From: Myxococcales bacterium
GTDB taxonomy: Bacteria; Myxococcota; UBA727; GCA-2721815
Assembly (NCBI GenBank): GCA_002721815.1
Contig: PBLQ01000059.1
Span: 28,879 to 92,878, forward strand
Direction of reading: 5' to 3'
DNA: 64,000 nucleotides
Under the pieces are notes generated by a model. That model was given only the letters and a program-made list of their open reading frames with translations. It searched no databases and had not been told where the DNA came from. The position numbers were made by a program, and so were the translations under genes. Of the stretch, positions 51,443 through 60,086 are shown in pieces; positions within the stretch are counted from its first letter, which is position 1, and every line of letters begins with the position of its first letter.

Positions 51443-52786
51443 ATGAACCGTGCTCGTAAATTCGCACCCTTAGGACTGCTCACTTGCTCTCTGATGGCTC
51501 TTTTTGCCACCCCTGCGTTGGCCCAAGGGGCAGACGGTGAAAGCGTCGGCCTGCTGTCTATGTTGGCCTTTAGTTTCGTTGGGGGGCTCATCCTCAATTT
51601 GATGCCCTGTGTTTTTCCCGTTTTGGCGCTGAAAGCTTTTGGTTTTGTTCGAACTGCCGGAGAGGATAAAAAAGACCGGCTGCTGCACGTGGGCGCGTAC
51701 ACGGTCGGCATTGTAGGGACCATGGTTGGCTTTGCCGCCCTGATCGCGGGTATCCGCTACAGTGGTGGCGTGGTGGGCTGGGGTTTTCAGTTCCAGCATG
51801 CGCCCTTCATCGTTTTCATGTGTGCGTTACTGTTCCTTTTCGCCCTCAATTTACTCGGTGTGTTCGAAATCAGCATGCCCGGCGTTCAAACCGGGGTGGC
51901 AGAGGAACAGGGTCTCGGTCACAGCGTTTTTGAGGGTTTCTTAGCCGTTGTGCTTGCCACACCGTGCTCGGCGCCCTTTGTGGGCACCGCGGTTGGTTTT
52001 GCTTTGACCCAAGGGCTCGTGGAGATTTTTCTCATTTTCGCCGTTTTAGGTTTGGGGCTAGCGGCGCCCTTTGCCGCCTTGGCGCTCATTCCGGGCCTTG
52101 CTGAAAAGCTGCCCCGACCTGGCAACTGGATGCTGAGGTTGAAAGAACTGCTCAGCTTTGCACTCCTGGGGACCATGGTTTGGATGCTTTGGGTCCTTGG
52201 GGGCGCTCACGGCTCCGACGACGTCATTCGCACGCTGATACTGATGTTGTGCTTGGGCCTCATTGCGTGGAGCTTCGGCCATTGGCAAAGATCTGCCATG
52301 GGTGTGAAAGGCTTTGGTGCGACTTTGGTGTTTTCTCTTGCAGCCCTGTGGGCGGGACAAGGCCAAGTCCCAGAAGTGGCCGCGGAAAGTTCTGGCACCG
52401 CCGTCAATGCCGAAAAAGCGACCAAAGGTGAAGCCATTTCTTGGGTAAAATTTGACCCCGCAGGGGTTCAAGCTGAACTCAAAAAAGGCAACCCCGTGTT
52501 CGTGGATTTTACGGCAGATTGGTGCATCACTTGTAAAGTCAACGAGCGAACCATCATCGAAACCCCCGAAGTGATTTCGGTCATGAACGAACTCAATGTT
52601 CTCACCATGAAGGGCGATTACACCAAACCTGATGACGTCATTACCGCCACGCTCCAAGAATACGGCAAGGGCGGGGTGCCCATGTATCTGGTTTACAGCC
52701 CCAAGAACCCAAAAAGGGCTGAGGTGCTACCAGAGGTGTTCACCAAAGCCCTTTTAACGGACGCGCTTAAAAAAGCAGCGAACTAA
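51443..52786 (+). CDS. DsbD-like thiol:disulfide transporter without the alpha domain
   Basis: The 447-residue protein has a signal sequence (about 1-27), then seven to eight membrane helices with the DsbD-type cysteines in LNLMPCVFPVLALKAFG and LATPCSAPFVGTAVG, and ends with a thioredoxin-like periplasmic domain with WCITCK (about residue 370). This matches DsbD/ScsB central and gamma domains. The N-terminal alpha domain of DsbD, which reduces target proteins, is missing. The system moves electrons from cytoplasmic thioredoxin to periplasmic acceptors, here perhaps passing directly from the gamma domain. ATG 51443 follows GGAGG; it is divergent from the glutamylation operon. The convergent FKBP gene begins 7 bases after its stop. 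Confidence 0.9.
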   Translation: MNRARKFAPLGLLTCSLMALFATPALAQGADGESVGLLSMLAFSFVGGLILNLMPCVFPVLALKAFGFVRTAGEDKKDRLLHVGAYTVGIVGTMVGFAALIAGIRYSGGVVGWGFQFQHAPFIVFMCALLFLFALNLLGVFEISMPGVQTGVAEEQGLGHSVFEGFLAVVLATPCSAPFVGTAVGFALTQGLVEIFLIFAVLGLGLAAPFAALALIPGLAEKLPRPGNWMLRLKELLSFALLGTMVWMLWVLGGAHGSDDVIRTLILMLCLGLIAWSFGHWQRSAMGVKGFGATLVFSLAALWAGQGQVPEVAAESSGTAVNAEKATKGEAISWVKFDPAGVQAELKKGNPVFVDFTADWCITCKVNERTIIETPEVISVMNELNVLTMKGDYTKPDDVITATLQEYGKGGVPMYLVYSPKNPKRAEVLPEVFTKALLTDALKKAAN

Positions 52787-52793
52787 ACGGTCA

Positions 52794-53723
52794 CTATTTA
52801 ACGATTTTTAATAGCTCCACGTCGAAGACCAGCGTGCCTGCGGGCGCACCTGGGCGTGATGGAGTTTCACCGTACGCCAAGTTACCTGGAATCCAAAAAC
52901 GCATTTTTTCGCCCACCGTCATCAACTGAAGACCCTCGGTCCAGCCTTTGATCACGCCGTTGAGTGGAAAAGTGGCTGGCATCCCTCGCTTCACAGAAGA
53001 GTCGAACATCTTGCCGTCGGTGGTCCAACCGCTGTAATGCACCTCAACCACGCTGGTGGCCGTTGGTTTTTGGTCGCTCTTGCCAGCGCTCAGGGACTTA
53101 TAGGCTAAGCCTGAGCCGGTCGTCGTGGCATCAGCGGGTACTGCTGCAACGTCGGCGGGAACTTTCACTTCGGGGGGCGGAGGCAGGATCTCCAACAACT
53201 CCACATCGAAGACCAAATCGCCCGAAGGGGCACCTGGCCGCCGCGGCGTATCACCATAAGCCATGGCAGCAGGAATCCAAAGACGACGCTTTTCACCGGC
53301 CACCATGAGACCAACGCCTTCGGTCCAGCCTTTAATGACTCGGTTGAGAGGGAACACCGCGGGAGAACCTCTCACCACAGAGGAATCAAACATTTTACCG
53401 CTCTTGTCCCAGCCCGAATAGTGCACACGAACAACGTCCGTGGGTTTGGGCTTATCAGTGCCTTTCCCAGCGGTTAGGATTCGACTTTTCAAGCCGCTGG
53501 GCGCAACTTCAGCATCGGCGGGCGGCGCCAGTAAGTCACTGGGGGCCGGCAATGGCTCAGGGCGGTTGGATGGCGGGGGTGAAGATTTGGCCGCTTGTTT
53601 CATTTTATCTTCTTTCTTATTCGCTTGGGCGGCATCATTTTGCGCCGGTGAGTCGGTAGTGGGTCTGGGACAACCGGTAAATAAGGCCAGAGCCAACAGG
53701 GAGGTCCATAATTTGAGGTACAT
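52794..53723 (-). CDS. lipoprotein with two FKBP-type peptidyl-prolyl isomerase domains
   Basis: A 309-residue protein with a lipobox leader (ALALFTGC, Cys18). A disordered Pro/Ala/Lys linker (19-75) is followed by two FKBP domains, about 78-186 and 205-309. Each has VHYSGW, GKMFDSSV, the VIKGWTEG motif and a closing LVFDVELLEI or LVFDVELLKI. The two are near copies; the usual FKBP aromatic pocket positions (Tyr, Phe, Trp, Phe) are present. It probably folds outer-membrane or secreted proteins. The tandem FKBP lipoprotein is an uncommon form; most have one domain. Transaldolase follows upstream on the same strand. Confidence 0.93.
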   Translation of the reverse strand: MYLKLWTSLLALALFTGCPRPTTDSPAQNDAAQANKKEDKMKQAAKSSPPPSNRPEPLPAPSDLLAPPADAEVAPSGLKSRILTAGKGTDKPKPTDVVRVHYSGWDKSGKMFDSSVVRGSPAVFPLNRVIKGWTEGVGLMVAGEKRRLWIPAAMAYGDTPRRPGAPSGDLVFDVELLEILPPPPEVKVPADVAAVPADATTTGSGLAYKSLSAGKSDQKPTATSVVEVHYSGWTTDGKMFDSSVKRGMPATFPLNGVIKGWTEGLQLMTVGEKMRFWIPGNLAYGETPSRPGAPAGTLVFDVELLKIVK

Positions 53724-53732
53724 ATGCTTTCC

Positions 53733-54380
53733 TTAGGTTTGAGGTATTTTCGCGAAATCGGCGTTAAACCGCTCAATGCCGCTTGTGGTCAAAGGGTGTG
53801 AGACCAATTTGTCGAATACGGACATGGGTATGGTTGAAACGTGCGCTCCCGCCAAAGCCGATTGAAGAACATGAACAGGGTGGCGGATAGACGCAGCCAA
53901 TACTTCCGTTTCAAACTGGTAATTATCAAAGATACGCACGATATCAGCGATGAGGTTCATCCCGTCGGTACCGACGTCATCGAGGCGGCCGATAAAGGGC
54001 GAAACATAAGTGGCGCCGGCTTTGGCGGCCATCAATGCTTGAATGGGCTGAAAGACCAAAGTGACGTTGGTTTTGATGCCATCAATGCTCAAGGCACGAC
54101 AAGCCTTTAAGCCGGCCGTGTTTAGGGGGAGCTTCACCACCACATTTTTGGCGATAGAGGCCAGTTGTCGGCCTTGTGAAATGAAGTCTTCAGCCGTTTC
54201 GGCCACCGCTTCCGCTGACACCGGGCCGGGCACAAACTCGCAAATTTCGGCGATGACTTCTTCGAAAGGCCGCCCTGTTTTGGCAATGAGGGTTGGATTG
54301 GTGGTGACACCATCTAAAATGCCCAAGGATTGGGCCTCACGGATCTCACCCACGTCTGCGGTATCAATAAAGAATTTCAT
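53733..54380 (-). CDS. tal: transaldolase (TalC/fructose-6-phosphate aldolase type)
   Basis: The 215-residue short transaldolase begins [20 protein letters not shown] and carries [14 protein letters not shown] and the Schiff-base lysine in [15 protein letters not shown]. The [12 protein letters not shown] segment and the C-terminal [17 protein letters not shown] are conserved. At this length it belongs to the small TalC group (decameric) and not to the 317-residue TalB. It moves a dihydroxyacetone unit in the pentose-phosphate pathway. ATG 54380 follows GGGAGATTTC. The FKBP gene begins 9 bases after its stop. Confidence 0.93.
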   Translation of the reverse strand: MKFFIDTADVGEIREAQSLGILDGVTTNPTLIAKTGRPFEEVIAEICEFVPGPVSAEAVAETAEDFISQGRQLASIAKNVVVKLPLNTAGLKACRALSIDGIKTNVTLVFQPIQALMAAKAGATYVSPFIGRLDDVGTDGMNLIADIVRIFDNYQFETEVLAASIRHPVHVLQSALAGAHVSTIPMSVFDKLVSHPLTTSGIERFNADFAKIPQT

Positions 54381-54507
54381 GAAATCTCCCGAATTTGGGG
54401 GCCAAAAGCCCTAAAACCTAAAAAGCTACGCGAACTTCCACCGTCTCCCTTGGCGAGTCAAGGCGTTTGTGGCAATTCCAATGGAGCAATTTTGAATTCG
54501 AGACGAC

Positions 54508-55524
54508 ATGATCATTACTCCAGAAATGGCAGAACGAATCCGGGCCCAAGGCCGCAAGGTGGTCCAAACCGAGGCAGAAGCGCTCAAACGCCTTCCTGAC
54601 CGGATTGGTGAGCCTTTTGTGGCAGCGGCACAAGCCATTTTGGAGCGATGCAACGAGGCGGAGAGGGGTCGTTTGATCGTCTCTGGGATGGGCAAACCGG
54701 GTTTTATCGCCCAAAAGATTTCCGCCACCTTCGCATCTACAGGCATCCCTTCCTTTGCGCTCCATCCAGCGGACGCCTTACACGGAGATTTGGGCCGGGT
54801 GGGTAACAAAGATGTGGTCTTGCTGCTGTCCAACAGTGGTGCCACGCAAGAAATGGTCGAGCTCCTCAATCCTTTGAAGCGCACCCAAGCCATTTTGGTG
54901 GTGATGACGGCCAAAAAAGAGTCTCCCCTGGCGCAACACGCAGACGTGCTCCTCGATTTGGGTGAAGTGATTGAAGCTTGCCCCCTTGGGCTGGCGCCCA
55001 CCACTTCATCCACCGTGATGTTGGCCCTGGGTGACGCCTTGGCCATGGCTTGTTTGGAGGTCAGGGATTTTGATTCAAAAGATTTCGCCCAGTACCATCC
55101 GGGCGGGTCCCTCGGTCGCCAACTCATGACGGTGACGGAGGTGATGCGAAAAGACAAATCACTGCCAGTGGTCCTGCCCGACGCCTCCTTAGAGCAAACG
55201 CTGGATGTCATGACTTCCACTGTGGGCCGCCCAGGCGCCGCCTGTGTGATCGCACCAAATTCCGGAGAACTCTTGGGTCTTTTTACCGACGGCGACCTCA
55301 GGCGTTTGCTTACCAACGGTCAAGCGACCCTGGCCATGGATACCACGGCCGTCGAATTGATGACCCCCAAACCCATCACCATTCTTGAAAACAAACTGGC
55401 CTCTGAGGCTGCGCGCATCATGTCAGAGAAACATCTGGATCAACTTCCTGTCGTTGACGAGGCGAATAAAGCCGTCGGGCTCATCGACATTCAAGACTTA
55501 CTCGAACTTGGATTTACCCCCTAA
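54508..55524 (+). CDS. kdsD: D-arabinose 5-phosphate isomerase (KdsD/KpsF/GutQ)
   Basis: The 338-residue enzyme makes arabinose 5-phosphate for Kdo in lipopolysaccharide. It has an N-terminal SIS domain with GMGKPGFIAQKISATFASTG, FALHPADALHGDLG and SNSGATQEMVELL, and two CBS domains in the second half (VTEVMRKDKSLPVV and ELMTPKPITI). The usual acidic and His active-site residues in LHGDLGRV are in place. Length is near the family's 328. It heads a plus-strand run that continues through the Kelch lipoprotein after 14 bases. Confidence 0.94.
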   Translation: MIITPEMAERIRAQGRKVVQTEAEALKRLPDRIGEPFVAAAQAILERCNEAERGRLIVSGMGKPGFIAQKISATFASTGIPSFALHPADALHGDLGRVGNKDVVLLLSNSGATQEMVELLNPLKRTQAILVVMTAKKESPLAQHADVLLDLGEVIEACPLGLAPTTSSTVMLALGDALAMACLEVRDFDSKDFAQYHPGGSLGRQLMTVTEVMRKDKSLPVVLPDASLEQTLDVMTSTVGRPGAACVIAPNSGELLGLFTDGDLRRLLTNGQATLAMDTTAVELMTPKPITILENKLASEAARIMSEKHLDQLPVVDEANKAVGLIDIQDLLELGFTP

Positions 55525-55538
55525 AAGGAGCCGCATTC

Positions 55539-58500
55539 ATGGCGCTGATACACAACACAACCCGTTTGGCCTTCTTTGTGCCCGCCCTGATTCTTTTACA
55601 AGCACAGGGATGTGGCTGCGACGAAGAGCCGCTGGAGAAGGTCAGGTGCGAGTATACGGTGACACCGTCGGGTAACGACCAGGGGATTGAATTTCCAGAA
55701 ACAGAGGTAGGCCGAGAAAAGGTACGTGCTTTTTCCATTGAAAATACCGGCTCTCACGTACTGAGCAACTTTAATTTTGAATTCGACGACCGTAATGGCG
55801 ACAATTATGCCATCATCATCGACGAAGAATGGCCCGGGGTGCTGCCCAACACCAAAGAATTTCTGCAAATCAAATTCCAGCCAATTGCCGCCTCTACCAA
55901 TATTGGTTCTACCGTCACCGTGTCTCATCCCAAGCTTCACGGCGTGGGCTGTGCATCTTATCAGATTCAATTGTACGGCGCTGCGTACGAACGCCCCGTG
56001 GTTGAACCTCCTTTTGATGGAGGACCCGGACCTGGGCCCGGACCATCAGACGAAGACGCTGGCACACCCGAGGAGCCACCAGAAATCATTTACGTGGACG
56101 GGGGTACTTTCATCATGGGGCCCGATGGTGGCTTGATTCCTGTAGATATCGAACCCGAACCGGGTGAAGACGCTGGCACCGAAGAAGAAGAAGAGGACAC
56201 TCCTCAATTTTTCAGAGATGGCGGCTATCCTTTCACCGAGAACAGTGTTTTTGTGGCCCGTGGCGCCCTACAAGAGGCGCGTACGGGTTTCGCCGCGGTC
56301 AAGCTGGCCGACAACCGCATCGTGGTGGTGGGCGGCTATGGGCGCAATGGGCAGACCTTAGATTCCATTGAGATTTTTGACCCTGAAACCGGCGTTTCTC
56401 GTTTGGCGGCGCGAATGCCATCCGCGCGGGGCGAACCTGGTGCGGCGTTGCGCTCAGACGGCAAAGTGGTGATCGCAGGTGGTATTTCGAGCGTCACTGG
56501 TGGCGTCATGCTTCAAACCATTGAATTGTTCGACCCAGAGACAGGAGAATTGGAATGCCCCTTTGAACAAGGCAGTTGCGGGCTGAATGACAGCGGGCTC
56601 ATCCCCTTGGAACACACAAGATTGTCACCGATTGTCACTGTGACCTCCTCGGACAACATCATCTTCGCCCTTGGGGAAACCATCACCGAAGATGGGCGGC
56701 TGCCCGCCTCAGACGGTATAAAAATCGTGGGGGACGGCTCTTCGGTGGGCGCACTGAACGTGGCCAGCAATGTAGGTGGCCGTTTCTTAGCTGCCAATGT
56801 GGTCATGGCCGATGGCGCGTTTGCTGTGATTGGCGGTGCAACGCCTGACGGATTTGTGCTCAACGATATTCTGTATTTCGACCCGAACACCGATAGCCTC
56901 ACCAAAACCAGCGCCACCCTTGAAAGCTATGCAGTGCATGCTGCAGCAGGCTTGATGCCTAACGGCAAGATTGCTGTGGCCGGTGGTTATGGCGAAATGG
57001 GGATTCCCAACACCAATCACATTCATCTCATCGATAACCTGAACGGCACCGACGCCAATGTAGAAAAAGTGGAATTCGTTTCTGGCACGTTGGCCGTCCG
57101 ATACGGCGGATCATTGGTCCCCATCAGCGACGATGAAATGCTTTTCTTTGGTGGCATTGATGAACGTTTCACAGACGGCGAGGACCCTCCGAGTTATCTG
57201 CACTGGTTCGAAGCCTCTGTGAATGATTCCGTCGTCCCCTTAAAGACAGCGGATTACATTGAATACAAGAGCGCAGGGGACTTTTGGAAAGTTTTAGAGG
57301 CCACAGCATTGGCCACCCCAAGATTTGGGCACCAAGCCTTGGCCCTCGATGACGCCCGCATTGTGGTGTTAGGCGGACTGGCAGTGGTGCCACGCCGTGT
57401 CGCCCAGCCTGCAGCGGAGTTCTACGATCCAATCTATGAGACATTTAAAACCTACGGCCTGTTTACCCAAGGTTCAGCCTACGCGCCTTTGGGCGAACCG
57501 CCTTTTGGCGCATTGCTCTCTATTGGTGGATTAGATGCACACACCGGTGCGGTGACCAAACGTGTGCGACGCTACAATGTGGGTACTGACCTGTTTAACG
57601 ATGCGCCGGCCCTCGAGGAATTCGCGCGGCGCGATCATTCCGCCACCCGATTGGTCGAAGAATTCGAGCAGTTCTATTTAATTGCAGGTGGCGTCAGTGG
57701 CGACAACCAGGTGCTCAGTTCACTGACCTTATACAGCGCCTTGTTTGGCATTGAATGGAGTTTACCGGTTGCACTGGAAACCCCTCGCTACAACCACTCG
57801 GCTACTTTGCTTGATGATGGAAAAATTCTCATCTGTGGTGGGCTCGACAGCAGTGGGGCAGCTCTCGATACCTGTGAGTTAGTAACACCGCCTGAAGACC
57901 CAGAAGACCTCGAAACTTACGACACAGCCGCCATTCTGACCTTAGCCAATCGAATGCAGACCGAAAGAGTGGATCACAGCGCCACGCTATTGGACAATGG
58001 CGATGTCCTTATCGCTGGCGGGGGCAATATCGAAAATACCACCGCCGACCCTGCCGACCTCTACAATATGATTACCGGTGATTTGCAGCCTACGGGATTC
58101 ATGGTTCGCACCAGGCGAAAACACGCCGCGGTTTTTATCGGCGGTGGACAAGTCCTTTTGGCCGGCGGTGAAGTTTACGTCAGTGGAGTATCTGAAACAG
58201 CGACCGCAGAAATCTACGACCGCGAAGGCGACGAAGGCGATGGGCAATTTAATGAGATTGCCGCCATGAGCCAGGCCAGAGCAGGGTGCAGTGGCATGCT
58301 GATGAGCGATGGTCGTGTGATCATCGTTGGTGGCCGACAATACTCCAGTCTCCCTGGCTTTCCGAACAAAGCGCTGCAAAGTGCAGAACTGTTCGACCTC
58401 GCTAATGCAGGCTCCGGATACTGGGCTTTGGAAAGTTCTTTTGACTTGCGTTTAACCTACCCTAGAGCAGACTTACAGCTCATCGATGTGTACGGTACGC

Positions 58501-58622
58501 CGGTGATTGTTGGGGGACAGAGTCACGATGGTGACTTGGCCAATGCGACCGAACGTCAAACACCGTTGTTCTTTATTGAAAAAATGGTGGAGGGCAATCC
58601 AGACGGTGGCACGGCTGAATGA
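55539..58622 (+). CDS. large Kelch-repeat lipoprotein with an N-terminal Ig-like domain
   Basis: The 1027-residue protein has a lipobox leader (LILLQAQGCGC). Residues 30-155 form an ASPM/HYDIN-like Ig-type domain (FPETEVGREKVRAFSIENTG). A flexible Pro/Gly/Asp/Glu linker (PFDGGPGPGPGPSDEDAGTP, then two DAGTxEE repeats) leads to about 750 residues of Kelch-type propeller repeats with the typical GG dyads: RIVVVGGYG, KVVIAGGIS, FAVIGGATP, KIAVAGGYG, RIVVLGGLA, KILICGGLD, DVLIAGGGN, QVLLAGGEV, RVIIVGGRQ and TPVIVGGQS. That suggests one or two beta-propellers on the cell surface, binding a partner not known. The stop overlaps psuG (ATGA). The linker style is common in Myxococcota. Confidence 0.85.
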   Translation: MALIHNTTRLAFFVPALILLQAQGCGCDEEPLEKVRCEYTVTPSGNDQGIEFPETEVGREKVRAFSIENTGSHVLSNFNFEFDDRNGDNYAIIIDEEWPGVLPNTKEFLQIKFQPIAASTNIGSTVTVSHPKLHGVGCASYQIQLYGAAYERPVVEPPFDGGPGPGPGPSDEDAGTPEEPPEIIYVDGGTFIMGPDGGLIPVDIEPEPGEDAGTEEEEEDTPQFFRDGGYPFTENSVFVARGALQEARTGFAAVKLADNRIVVVGGYGRNGQTLDSIEIFDPETGVSRLAARMPSARGEPGAALRSDGKVVIAGGISSVTGGVMLQTIELFDPETGELECPFEQGSCGLNDSGLIPLEHTRLSPIVTVTSSDNIIFALGETITEDGRLPASDGIKIVGDGSSVGALNVASNVGGRFLAANVVMADGAFAVIGGATPDGFVLNDILYFDPNTDSLTKTSATLESYAVHAAAGLMPNGKIAVAGGYGEMGIPNTNHIHLIDNLNGTDANVEKVEFVSGTLAVRYGGSLVPISDDEMLFFGGIDERFTDGEDPPSYLHWFEASVNDSVVPLKTADYIEYKSAGDFWKVLEATALATPRFGHQALALDDARIVVLGGLAVVPRRVAQPAAEFYDPIYETFKTYGLFTQGSAYAPLGEPPFGALLSIGGLDAHTGAVTKRVRRYNVGTDLFNDAPALEEFARRDHSATRLVEEFEQFYLIAGGVSGDNQVLSSLTLYSALFGIEWSLPVALETPRYNHSATLLDDGKILICGGLDSSGAALDTCELVTPPEDPEDLETYDTAAILTLANRMQTERVDHSATLLDNGDVLIAGGGNIENTTADPADLYNMITGDLQPTGFMVRTRRKHAAVFIGGGQVLLAGGEVYVSGVSETATAEIYDREGDEGDGQFNEIAAMSQARAGCSGMLMSDGRVIIVGGRQYSSLPGFPNKALQSAELFDLANAGSGYWALESSFDLRLTYPRADLQLIDVYGTPVIVGGQSHDGDLANATERQTPLFFIEKMVEGNPDGGTAE

Positions 58623-59479
58623 CAGCCCCCGTCGCCTTAGAGTCCACCATTTATGCCTTCGGACTTCCTGAGGATGAAGCCTTTGCGTTAGGGTTGACCC
58701 TGACACATGCGGTGCAGGAAGAGGGCGGCACCCCTGTGCCCATCGCGGTGATGGGTGGCGAACCCGTTTACGGCTTTTCCCAAGATATGCTGCGAACCAT
58801 TTGCAGAGGCCAAAACATAGAGAAAGCCAACGCGCGAGATCTGGGCGCATTGATGGCGACCCAAAAATCAGGTGCAACCACCGTCTCGGGCACTTGTGTC
58901 TTGGCGGCCCGTAAAGGCATTCAGGTTTTTGCCACCGGGGGTATTGGTGGGGTTCATCGAGGCAGCGAAGAAACCTTCGACGAAAGCATGGACTTAATGG
59001 CCATTAAGGAAAACCCAGTTGCAGTGGTTTCTGCAGGGGCAAAATCCATTCTGGACCTCCCAAAAACGCTGGAGCGCCTTGAAACCTTAGGTGTCCCGGT
59101 CTGGGGTTATCAGACCGAGACATTCCCTGAATTTTATCACCGCGGACGTGACCTTCAACTGGAATGGACCTTCAATGACATGCCCTCCTTGGCGGCCGCG
59201 CTCAAAGCCCATTGGGAAATCTCACCAAACACCGGGGTTCTCATTTGTAACCCTATTCCTGCAGCACACGAATTGCCCCCGGCCCAAGTTGACCAATGGC
59301 TGGCGCAAGCCCTTCGAAGAGCCAAAGAACATCAAATCACAGGAAAAAGGCTCACACCATTTTTGCTCAACGCCCTCAAAGAGCTGAGCAAGGGCCAAAC
59401 GGTGACCGCTAATCTGGCGCTCATTGAGAACAACGCGCGGATGGCAGCCCAGTTGGCCGTCGCTTTAAAGAGGGTTTAA
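58619..59479 (+). CDS. psuG: pseudouridine-5'-phosphate glycosidase
   Basis: PsuG reversibly splits pseudouridine 5'-phosphate into uracil and ribose 5-phosphate. The 286-residue protein has the N-terminal VALESTIYAFGLP, the ANARDLGALMATQKSGATT segment with the catalytic Lys, and FATGGIGGVHRGSEETFDES with the metal-binding residues, plus VVSAGAKSILDLPKTLE and TFPEFYH. It is slightly short of the family's about 300-310. Pseudouridine kinase (psuK), which usually accompanies it, is absent from this window. The start ATG overlaps the Kelch gene stop; maf follows one base after the stop. Confidence 0.93.
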   Translation: MTAPVALESTIYAFGLPEDEAFALGLTLTHAVQEEGGTPVPIAVMGGEPVYGFSQDMLRTICRGQNIEKANARDLGALMATQKSGATTVSGTCVLAARKGIQVFATGGIGGVHRGSEETFDESMDLMAIKENPVAVVSAGAKSILDLPKTLERLETLGVPVWGYQTETFPEFYHRGRDLQLEWTFNDMPSLAAALKAHWEISPNTGVLICNPIPAAHELPPAQVDQWLAQALRRAKEHQITGKRLTPFLLNALKELSKGQTVTANLALIENNARMAAQLAVALKRV

Positions 59480-59480
59480 A

Positions 59481-60065
59481 ATGAGATTGGTTTTGGCCTC
59501 TCAATCTCAGATAAGGGCAAAAATGCTGCGTCAGGCCGGTCTTCGTTTCGAAATTTTACCGGCCAACGTGGATGAGACCCCCATCGGCCCACCTTTGGAG
59601 CGCGCGGCATCACTGGCCGCACTTAAAGCCGCCACCATCAGCCGACAACAGAAGGGCGCACTGGTCATCGGGGCTGATCAAGTAGGAATACTATCGAATG
59701 GTGTGGAACTTCAAAAGCCAATGGATGCGACCCAAGCATCGGCTCAAATTGCCCAAATGTCTGGTAATAAACACCAATTTCGGAGCGCTGTCAGTGTTTG
59801 GCGCGATGGGGTGGAAATCCAACATTGCCATGAAGACGCTTGGGTGACTTTCAGGGAATTATCCCCCCAAACGCTGGCTTGGTACGTGGGCACCGGAGAG
59901 TGGCAGGGATGCTGTGGGGGTTACCAAATCGAAAACCAAGGCATTCAACTGGTTGAAAAAATAGAGGGTTCTTTGATGGCTATTTATGGGCTCCCTCTGG
60001 TACCCTTGTTGGACATTTTAAGGGGCGAAGGTTTTTTGGAATCATCCAAAGGACCTTCTGAGTAG
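59481..60065 (+). CDS. maf: Maf-like nucleotide pyrophosphatase
   Basis: The 194-residue Maf/YceF-type enzyme hydrolyses non-canonical nucleoside triphosphates. Motifs are LVLASQSQIRAKMLRQAGL (the S-x-S-x-R start is degraded compared with ASxSPRR), IGADQV, and GCCGGYQIENQGIQLVEKIEGS, equivalent to the conserved G-A-G-G-Y-x-I-x-G block near the end. The last two positions (GCCGG for GAGGY) are somewhat divergent. Whether it belongs to the YhdE (dTTP/UTP) or YceF (m7GTP) group is not clear. Gene spacing is one base after psuG and 21 before the next gene. Confidence 0.87.
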   Translation: MRLVLASQSQIRAKMLRQAGLRFEILPANVDETPIGPPLERAASLAALKAATISRQQKGALVIGADQVGILSNGVELQKPMDATQASAQIAQMSGNKHQFRSAVSVWRDGVEIQHCHEDAWVTFRELSPQTLAWYVGTGEWQGCCGGYQIENQGIQLVEKIEGSLMAIYGLPLVPLLDILRGEGFLESSKGPSE

Positions 60066-60086
60066 TTCGTTGGAACCTGAGGCTTC

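Noticed and set aside
54426..55316. 296-residue minus-strand frame opposite kdsD
   Set aside because: It lies antisense to a clear SIS/CBS enzyme, is rich in Ser/Arg/Pro, and shows no motif.
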